A DNA stretch of 64,000 nucleotides from Rhizobium rhododendri (lineage in GTDB: Bacteria > Pseudomonadota > Alphaproteobacteria > Rhizobiales > Rhizobiaceae), in the NCBI RefSeq assembly GCF_007000325.2, contig NZ_CP117267.1, forward strand, positions 1,984,001 through 2,048,000, in the 5' to 3' direction. Below the pieces are notes generated by a model that worked only from the letters and a program-made list of their open reading frames with translations, did not search any database and was not told where the DNA came from. Both the position numbers and the translations under genes were made by a program. The number at the start of each line of letters is the position of its first letter. Within the stretch, counting starts at the first letter, position 1. Below are positions 58,182-64,000 of this stretch, in pieces.

Positions 58182-59162
58182 ATGGCCGACGAAATCCTAC
58201 TCGCCAGGCCAGACCGCAACACCTCCATAGATGCGATGCGCTATGTGTTCTCGTTCGTTATCGTTCTGCTGCATTGCCTGCCTCCGGCGCAGCATCCGCC
58301 TCACCCCGCATGGGCAGCACTCGTCGCCATCGCCTGTCGCGTTTCGGTGCCGTTCTTCCTCATCACCAGCGGCTATTTCCCGAAACCCTTGGCGAGGCTC
58401 GATCTATCGGTGGTCTTCAAGCCGCTGAAACGCCTGCTGCCGATCTACCTGTTCTGGATGTTCGCCTACTTCGTCTTCCTGCAAATCTGTCCGATCCAGC
58501 AATGGTCATTCGGCCCGCGCGACCTGATCTCTGGAGGCACCGCTTTCCACCTCTGGTTTCTGCCGGCACTGGGACTTGCGCTGGTGCTGGTATCGGCGGG
58601 GACGAGCCTCATCGGCATCAGGGCCACGGGCGCCCTATGCGTCGTCCTTGCAGCCATTGGCGTGATTTTCAGCAGCTATCACAATGTGCTTCACATGCCA
58701 GGCAGTCCTCAACGCGGAGGCCTGTTCATAGCACCGCTGTTCGTCTACCTCGGCCTCTGCGCCAAGGTCGGAAACTGGAGGCTGGGCAGATGGGCGGTCC
58801 CGGCGATCTGTCTCTCCTACATTGGCCTCATCCTGGAGGAATGGATGATCTACCGCGTTTCAAATGCAGCCGTTTTCATCAGCCACGACTTCACCATCGC
58901 CACCTATCTGGTCGGCCTGACGTGTTTTCTCGGGGTGCGCCAGATACCGCGTTCACAGTTTGTGGATCGGCTCGCGTGGTCTGGCCGGATCAGCCTGACT
59001 GTCTACGCAAGCCACGTCTTTTTCCTCTGGCTGCTCGCACCCGTCCTAGGCAACGATGAAATCTGGAGGGTCGGGATCCTGACCCTCCTGTGCTTCGGGC
59101 TGGCAACGCTCCTGAGCCTTGCGCTCATGCGCGTTCCGGGCCTGCAGCGCGTCATCGTATGA
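58182..59162 (+). CDS. Acyltransferase 3 (OafA-like) membrane protein
   Basis: 326 residues, about ten hydrophobic helices. N-terminal NTSIDAMRYVFSFVIVLLHC carries the conserved R and H of acyltransferase-3 proteins; SVPFFLITSGYFPK and YLFWMFAYF follow. Such enzymes acylate sugars of LPS, exopolysaccharide or Nod-type molecules. Start at 58182 (MADEILLARPDRNTSID) with GAGGAG SD. Sits on the opposite strand between two paralogous ABC exporters. Confidence 0.85.
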   Translation: MADEILLARPDRNTSIDAMRYVFSFVIVLLHCLPPAQHPPHPAWAALVAIACRVSVPFFLITSGYFPKPLARLDLSVVFKPLKRLLPIYLFWMFAYFVFLQICPIQQWSFGPRDLISGGTAFHLWFLPALGLALVLVSAGTSLIGIRATGALCVVLAAIGVIFSSYHNVLHMPGSPQRGGLFIAPLFVYLGLCAKVGNWRLGRWAVPAICLSYIGLILEEWMIYRVSNAAVFISHDFTIATYLVGLTCFLGVRQIPRSQFVDRLAWSGRISLTVYASHVFFLWLLAPVLGNDEIWRVGILTLLCFGLATLLSLALMRVPGLQRVIV

Positions 59163-59189
59163 CGACGCGCTGCCTTGTCGTTACCGCGC

Positions 59190-61040
59190 CTATTCCGCAG
59201 CCGCTTCCGTCGAATGGTCGGCGAGGAAGCCGCCGGACTGGCGGTTCCAGAGATCGGCGTAGATGCCGCCCCGGGTGATCAGGTCGGCATGGCTGCCGGT
59301 CTCGATCAGCTTGCCCTTGTCGAGAACCACGACCCGATCCATCTCCGTCAGCGTCGACAGCCGGTGGGCGATGGCGATGACCGTCTTGCCCTGCATCAGC
59401 GCGAACAGGTTCTCCTGGATGGCCGCCTCGACTTCGGAATCGAGTGCCGAGGTCGCCTCGTCGAGGATCAGGATCGGTGCATCCTTGAGGAACACCCGGG
59501 CAATCGCCACCCGCTGACGTTGGCCGCCGGAGAGCTTGACGCCACGCTCGCCGACCTGCGCATCGAGACCCCTGCGGCCGTTCAAGTCGACGAGGTTCTC
59601 GATGAACTCCCATGCATTGGCACGCTTGGTCGCCTCAATGATCTCAGCGTCGGTGGCATCCGGGCGACCGTAGGCGATGTTATCGCGGATGGAGCGGTGC
59701 AGCAGCGACGTATCCTGCGTCACCACGCCGATCAGCGCACGCAGGCTCTCCTGCGTCACGCCGGCGATATCCTGCCCGTCGATGGTGATCTTCCCGGACT
59801 CCAGTTCGTAGAAGCGCAGCAGCAGGTTCATCAGCGTCGTCTTGCCTGCGCCGGAGCGCCCGACAAGGCCGATCTTCTCGCCGGCATGGATATCCAGCGT
59901 CAGATCCTCGATCACACCCTTCGCCTTGCCGTAATGAAAGCGGATATGATCGAAGCGGATTGCGCCCTTCTGCGCCACCAGCGTCGGAGCCGAAGGCCGG
60001 TCGATGATGTCGTGCTTCTTGGTCATCATCTCCATGCCGTCATAGACCGTGCCGATATTCTCGAACAGCGCCGAGACTTCCCACATGATCCACTGCGACA
60101 TGCCGTTGACGCGCATCGCCAGGCCGATGGCGATCGCGATCGAGCCGACCTCGATGGCGCCGTTCAGCCAGAACCATATGGAAATCGCCGAGATGACGAA
60201 GAGTGCCACGCAGTTGTTGATGTAGACCGATGCCTGGAAGAGGCTGACGTAGCGCATCTGCCCGTAAACCGTCTGCAGGAACAGATCCATGCCCGCCTTG
60301 GCATAGGACTCCTCGCGGCCGGCATGGGAGAACAGCTTGACGGTCGCGATATTGGTGTAGCTGTCGACGACACGACCGGTCATGGTCGAGCGCGCGTCGG
60401 CCTGCGTCGCGGCGATCTTGCGCAGCTTCGGGACAAAGAAGCTGACGATGCCGATGTAGATCGCCAGCCAGACCAGCAGCGGCAGCAGCAGCCGCCAGTC
60501 CGCTGTTCCGACGATGACGATCATCGTGATGATGTAAGTGACGACATAGACGAAAACGTCGAGCAGCTTCATCACCGTTTCGCGCACGGCAAGCGACGTC
60601 TGCATCACTTTGGTGGAAACGCGTCCGGCAAATTCGTTGGCAAAGAACGTCATGCTGTGGCGCAGCAGGAACCGGTGCATCTGCCACCTGGCGATCATCG
60701 GATAGTTGCCGAGCAACACCTGGTGCATGATGATGGAGTCCAGCACGGCTGCGACCGGCAGGCCTACGAGCACCATCGCCGCCATCCAGAAAAGCGTGGC
60801 GCCTTCCGTCTGCAGGAACGTTGCCTTGTCGGCATGCGACAGCCAGTCGACGATCTGGCCAAGAAACCGGAAAAGCGTGACCTCGCCGATGGCGATCAGC
60901 ATCGTCAGGACGCCCATGGCGGCAAGCCAGGGGGCTGCAGGCTTTGTGTAGTGCCAACAGAAAGCAAACAGCCCGTGCGGCGGAACACTGGGTTCCTCGC
61001 TCGGGAATGGGTTCAGACGCCGTTCAAACCAGCCAAACAT
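59190..61040 (-). CDS. ABC exporter, fused permease-ATPase (copy 2)
   Basis: 616 residues: membrane domain and ATPase with GLVGRSGAGKTTLMNLLLRF, LSGGQRQRVAIAR and ILILDEATSALDSE. Closest relative in the window is the gene at 56063. Start at 61040 (MFGWFERRLNPFPSEEP) has GGAG 7 bp upstream; the frame is open to 61103 without a better start. A 24-codon leader peptide with strong SD lies 130 bp upstream on the same strand. Confidence 0.94.
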   Translation of the reverse strand: MFGWFERRLNPFPSEEPSVPPHGLFAFCWHYTKPAAPWLAAMGVLTMLIAIGEVTLFRFLGQIVDWLSHADKATFLQTEGATLFWMAAMVLVGLPVAAVLDSIIMHQVLLGNYPMIARWQMHRFLLRHSMTFFANEFAGRVSTKVMQTSLAVRETVMKLLDVFVYVVTYIITMIVIVGTADWRLLLPLLVWLAIYIGIVSFFVPKLRKIAATQADARSTMTGRVVDSYTNIATVKLFSHAGREESYAKAGMDLFLQTVYGQMRYVSLFQASVYINNCVALFVISAISIWFWLNGAIEVGSIAIAIGLAMRVNGMSQWIMWEVSALFENIGTVYDGMEMMTKKHDIIDRPSAPTLVAQKGAIRFDHIRFHYGKAKGVIEDLTLDIHAGEKIGLVGRSGAGKTTLMNLLLRFYELESGKITIDGQDIAGVTQESLRALIGVVTQDTSLLHRSIRDNIAYGRPDATDAEIIEATKRANAWEFIENLVDLNGRRGLDAQVGERGVKLSGGQRQRVAIARVFLKDAPILILDEATSALDSEVEAAIQENLFALMQGKTVIAIAHRLSTLTEMDRVVVLDKGKLIETGSHADLITRGGIYADLWNRQSGGFLADHSTEAAAE

Positions 61041-61170
61041 AAAATGCTCCAGAAACGTCGAAGCCGCATCCCGCCGCTGCGTCCAATGGTTTCGCAGCGT
61101 CATATGGGAGCGGTCGCGGAAAGAACGAGGCCGTATCAGCCGCGCGATGGTTCAGAAAGGGAGAAAGTCG
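61041..61170 (-). promoter_or_regulatory. Interval between leader peptide and ABC gene, with dyad
   Basis: 130 bp. Contains CGCTGCG and CGCAGCG as a 7-bp inverted repeat with an 11-nt loop shortly before the ABC-gene SD. With the upstream short reading frame it could form a translation-dependent switch. Confidence 0.35.
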
Positions 61171-61245
61171 TCAGATCCTGACGGAGACAACCGGATGAAA
61201 CACCGGCGTACGCACCGGGAGACGAACAGCCAAAAATCGATCCAT
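61171..61245 (-). CDS. Short leader peptide upstream of ABC exporter
   Basis: 24 codons, ATG at 61245 to TGA at 61171. The SD is exceptionally good (CAGGAGG, 5-nt spacer). The peptide starts MDRFLAVRLPVRTPV and ends VVSVRI: basic, hydrophobic, with four Arg (three in VRLP/VRTP/SVRI contexts) and three Pro. Too short to be a normal protein, it lies where a translation attenuator of the exporter would be. No homologue known to me; the coding call rests on the SD and position. Confidence 0.5.
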   Translation of the reverse strand: MDRFLAVRLPVRTPVFHPVVSVRI

Positions 61246-61421
61246 TAGCGCCTCCTGCTGGTTTGCGTTGTGAACAAGGCGTCTTTTATCGCAAAAGCGA
61301 CGGCTGCAAAAGCCCCTAAGACGGCGCGAACATGCAGAACTTGCAATGGGACTCATCAGAGACGTTGATGACCGCACATTTCAGTTGCGGGTTTTGCTGC
61401 CGATCGGATAGTCGAGGAGCC

Positions 61422-61883
61422 ATGACCGCCCTGCACATCGCCCTCTACCAGCCGGATATCGCCGGCAACACCGGCACGATCCTACGGCTTGCCGCCTGTC
61501 TCGATCTTGCCGTCGACATCATAGAGCCCGCCGGCTTCGACATCTCCGACCGCAACCTCAAGCGCGCCGGCATGGACTATCTCGCCGCGGTCTCCCTGAC
61601 CCGTCATATCAGCTGGACGCATTTCGAAGCCTGGCGACGCGGCACCGGGCGCCGCCTGATCCTTGCCTCGACGAAGGCCGCGGACCGCTACACCGATTTC
61701 GTCTTCCACTCCGACGACATCCTGCTGTTCGGTCGGGAAAGCGCCGGCGTTCCGGATGCGGTCCACGAGGGAGCCGATGGTCGCATCCTCATCCCGATGG
61801 TAGAGGGCCAGCGGTCCATCAATGTTGCGATGTCGGCGGCAATGATCGCGGGCGAGGCGTTGCGCCAGACACGCTGGGCCTGA
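61422..61883 (+). CDS. trmL: tRNA (cytidine(34)-2'-O)-methyltransferase TrmL
   Basis: 153 residues, SPOUT (trefoil-knot) fold. LHIALYQPDIAGNTGTILRL at the N-terminus, then DDILLFGRESAGVPD, and the knot motif ILIPMVEGQRSINVAMSAAM. Methylates the wobble nucleotide of tRNA-Leu. Start at 61422 (MTALHIALYQPDIAG). Linkage to petABC is common in rhizobia. Confidence 0.95.
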   Translation: MTALHIALYQPDIAGNTGTILRLAACLDLAVDIIEPAGFDISDRNLKRAGMDYLAAVSLTRHISWTHFEAWRRGTGRRLILASTKAADRYTDFVFHSDDILLFGRESAGVPDAVHEGADGRILIPMVEGQRSINVAMSAAMIAGEALRQTRWA

Positions 61884-61936
61884 GGGCGCGCTGTCACCAG
61901 TGACGCAAATTTGACCTTTAGATGTCGCTACAAGCG

Positions 61937-61966
61937 TTGATTTGCAGCGGGTTTTGTCCATATAAT
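61937..61966 (+). promoter_or_regulatory. Sigma-70 promoter for the Na/Pi cotransporter gene
   Basis: TTGATT (61937-61942), 18-bp spacer, perfect TATAAT (61961-61966); predicted start about 61973, leader about 112 nt. Confidence 0.6.
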
Positions 61967-62084
61967 AGTTAGCCGACGAGCAAACTTTGCCGGGTGCGGC
62001 TCTTTCCAGCGCTGAAATTACGTGCCTTTTCAGTCTCCGGTCGATGCCGGAACCCTACGGCATGAGAAGGAAATCCCGCGAAAA

Positions 62085-63731
62085 ATGGACTCAACCACGG
62101 TCATGATCAACCTGTTCGGCGCAGTGGCATTGCTGCTGTTCGGCCTGTCGCAGGTAAAGGACGGCGTCACCCGCGCTTTCGGTGCCCGCCTGCGGACCGG
62201 GCTGGCGACCGGGACACGCAGCAGCGGCCGTTCCTTCGTCTCCGGCTTCGTCGCGACGATCGCGCTGCAGAGTTCGACCGCGACCGCGCTAATGGTCGCG
62301 TCTTTCGTCGAACGTGACCTGGTGATCCCGTCCATGGCACAGATCGTGCTGCTCGGCGCCAATGTCGGCACCGCCGTGACCGCATGGATCGTGGCAACCG
62401 GCATCGAATGGCTGTCGCCGCTGATCATACTGATCGGCATCGTCCTCTACCGCCGCTCGTCGAGCAATCAGCAGGGCGCAGGCACGGCGCTGATCGGCAT
62501 CGGCCTGATGCTGCTGTCGCTGCAGCTACTGAGCATGGCAACGGCACCGATCCGCGAATCCCAGGCGCTTGCCGCCTTCATCGGCCTGCTCGACGGCGCC
62601 CTGCCGGTCGCGTTGATCTTCTCGGCCGCCCTCGCCTTCATCTCGTCGTCCAGCCTTGCCGTTGTCGTGCTGATCCTGTCGCTCGCCTCCACCGGCATCC
62701 TGTCGCCCGCTCTCTCCATTGTCCTGGTGCTCGGCGCCAACCTTGGCGGCGCCGTTCCGCCCGTCGTCGCGACCATGTCCGGTCCCGCAACCGCCCGCCG
62801 CGTGACGCTTGGCAACCTCATCGTGCGTGCCATCGGCTGCGCCATTGCCATGCCATTGGCCGGCCACGCTGGCGCCCTTCTGCAAGGCCTCGGCTTTGTG
62901 CCCGCAAAACTGCCCGTCGACGCGCATCTGATGTTCAACATCGCGCTTGCCGCCCTCGCCTGGCCGTTTTCTCCCCTGATTTCAAGGCTGATGCTGCGGC
63001 TGGTGCCTGCCGATGCCGCGACCGATGACAGCCCGAGGTTCCTCGACGAACAGGCTCTCGGCACGCCTGTGGTTGCCGTCGCCAGCGCAACCCGCGAAGT
63101 TCTGGCCGTCGGCGATCTCATCGAACGCATGTTGATCCGCACGCAGACCGCATTCGATAACAACGACCTGGCATCGTTGAAGGAAATCCCGCTGCTGGAA
63201 AAGCGCGTCGACCGGCTGCAGCAGGAAGTCAAGGTCTACCTCTCCAGGCTCGGCCGTGGCGGGCTCGACGAGGAAACCAGCCGCCGATCGATCGTCATCA
63301 TCGACTACGCCATCAATCTCGAACATATCGGCGATATCATCGAGAAAGGCCTTTCGGAGCAGGTGGCAAAGAAGATCGCCCACGGCCTCGCCTTTTCCGA
63401 CGACGGCTTTGCCGAGCTGCAGCGCCTGTTCACCATGACCATCGACAATCTGAGGGTAGCCCAGACGATCCTCGTGACGCGCGATTTCAATCTCGCCCGC
63501 CAAATGATGGAAGTGAAGGTCGATGTCCGCCGGCTCGAGAAGCAGTCTTCGGATCGCCATATCGCCCGGCTGCGTGACGGTCGAATGGACAGCCTGCAGA
63601 CCAGTTCGCTGCATCTGGACATGCTGCGCGACCTCAAGCGGATCAATGCCCACATCGTCTCCGTCGCCCACCCCATCCTCGATGAAAGCGGCCTGCTGAT
63701 CGAAAGCCGCTTGCTGAACGCAGCTGAGTGA
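62085..63731 (+). CDS. Na+/phosphate cotransporter family with PhoU-like C-terminus
   Basis: 548 residues. Two Na/Pi repeats (LFGAVALLLFGLSQVKDGVT; ALQSSTATALMVASFVERDL; and ISSSSLAVVVLILSLASTGI with the QSST-like motif) in about eight helices, then a helical PhoU domain (RRSIVIIDYAINLEHIGDII). NptA/YjbB-type proteins transport or export phosphate. Start at 62085 (MDSTTVMINLFGAVALL); the AAGGA is 12 nt upstream. A GTG 63 bp earlier is possible. Confidence 0.92.
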   Translation: MDSTTVMINLFGAVALLLFGLSQVKDGVTRAFGARLRTGLATGTRSSGRSFVSGFVATIALQSSTATALMVASFVERDLVIPSMAQIVLLGANVGTAVTAWIVATGIEWLSPLIILIGIVLYRRSSSNQQGAGTALIGIGLMLLSLQLLSMATAPIRESQALAAFIGLLDGALPVALIFSAALAFISSSSLAVVVLILSLASTGILSPALSIVLVLGANLGGAVPPVVATMSGPATARRVTLGNLIVRAIGCAIAMPLAGHAGALLQGLGFVPAKLPVDAHLMFNIALAALAWPFSPLISRLMLRLVPADAATDDSPRFLDEQALGTPVVAVASATREVLAVGDLIERMLIRTQTAFDNNDLASLKEIPLLEKRVDRLQQEVKVYLSRLGRGGLDEETSRRSIVIIDYAINLEHIGDIIEKGLSEQVAKKIAHGLAFSDDGFAELQRLFTMTIDNLRVAQTILVTRDFNLARQMMEVKVDVRRLEKQSSDRHIARLRDGRMDSLQTSSLHLDMLRDLKRINAHIVSVAHPILDESGLLIESRLLNAAE

Positions 63732-63799
63732 TAGCTAGCGGGATGAGCCTGGAAATCGGTACTAACGAATGAGCGTCAAACGCCGGCGCAAAAAAGCGA

Positions 63800-64000
63800 T
63801 CAGTCTGCGGTCGGCAGGCGGCGCATGGTGAATTCGATGCGGTCGCCCTCGACCTGTCGCCAGCTTTCGACTTCCGTCCAGTAGGCAGCCTTCGGAAAAT
63901 CGTCGAACCATTGGCGGGCTTTTTCGCGCGCGTCGGGGCGGCTGAGGCAATAGGTTTCGCGCACGAAATCTCCCTTGCCGCCGGCAAGCTTGCTGCGGCG
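63800..64000 (-). CDS. Partial gene at window edge, small conserved-looking protein
   Basis: The stop codon is at 63802-63800 and the frame is open to the right edge, giving the last 66 residues (ending RIEFTMRRLPTAD). Residues such as FVRETYCLSRPDAREKARQW followed by YWTEVESWR look like a real coding sequence; codon usage matches its neighbours. The start is outside the window. No family recognised. Confidence 0.65.
   Translation of the reverse strand, partial: RRSKLAGGKGDFVRETYCLSRPDAREKARQWFDDFPKAAYWTEVESWRQVEGDRIEFTMRRLPTAD

Noticed and set aside
61895..61915. Possible Pho box before the Na/Pi cotransporter (CTGTCACCAGTGACG)
   Set aside because: Only a single half-site-like CTGTCA and no direct repeat at 11-bp spacing; it reads more like a short palindrome.

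Overview
The window is chromosomal DNA of an alphaproteobacterium, almost certainly a member of the Rhizobiaceae (Rhizobium/Agrobacterium/Sinorhizobium group). This rests on high GC, rhizobial-type proteins (LpcC/LpsB core mannosyltransferase, LsrB-type LysR regulator next to trxB, BA14K protein, ClpS2-like adaptor), a tandem pair of AbcR-type small RNAs, an alphaproteobacterial LexA box (GTTC-N7-GTTC), and palindromic intergenic repeats of a kind common in rhizobia. It is mostly conserved core genome. No phage, integrase, insertion sequence, CRISPR array, rRNA or tRNA gene was seen.

1-12.9 kb: carB; a frameshifted DUF2235 hydrolase gene; a LexA-boxed two-gene operon (radical SAM protein plus a DUF4130-UdgX fusion); greA with a terminator-like leader hairpin; the LPS-core transferase gene lpcC; a convergent unrecognised envelope-type gene; lrp; trxB and lsrB. 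12.9-18.4 kb: two tandem AbcR-like sRNAs, an ArsR-MFS-Old Yellow Enzyme cassette, a divergent NAD(P)-binding oxidoreductase/LysR pair and a small DUF2188-like gene. 18.6-25.9 kb: a ChaA-type antiporter, two copies of a roughly 200-bp repeat module, aspartate aminotransferase, a PQQ-type sugar dehydrogenase, an EamA permease, a cold-shock gene, a BA14K protein and an MBL hydrolase.

26-43 kb: MarR-response regulator-histidine kinase-DUF1349 operon; ybjN-proC-csaA; ubiK; lgt-midA-pgeF-M24 cluster; a lipoprotein; prs; a DUF779/acetaldehyde dehydrogenase/AcoR-like regulator module; a large exported protein of unknown function. 43-51.8 kb: rplY, a GGDEF-EAL protein with a periplasmic binding protein, pth, GNAT, clpS, ychF, two MaoC proteins and apt. 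51.9-64 kb: petABC (cytochrome bc1), an endonuclease/exonuclease/phosphatase-family protein, two paralogous ABC exporters flanking an acyltransferase, trmL, a Na/Pi cotransporter-PhoU protein and a partial gene at the right edge.

The best candidate for a poorly described system is the operon at 4851-7606. A radical SAM protein (the family always paired with a DUF4130 partner) is translationally coupled to a DUF4130-UdgX fusion that keeps the KRRIH loop used for covalent capture of uracil-DNA. A perfect alphaproteobacterial SOS box sits 5 bp before the first gene. Other notable points are the AbcR pair, a strong-SD leader peptide before one ABC exporter, the GAF-Fis regulator without an AAA+ domain next to its probable palindromic site, and the thiol-rich ArsR controlling an OYE/efflux cassette.
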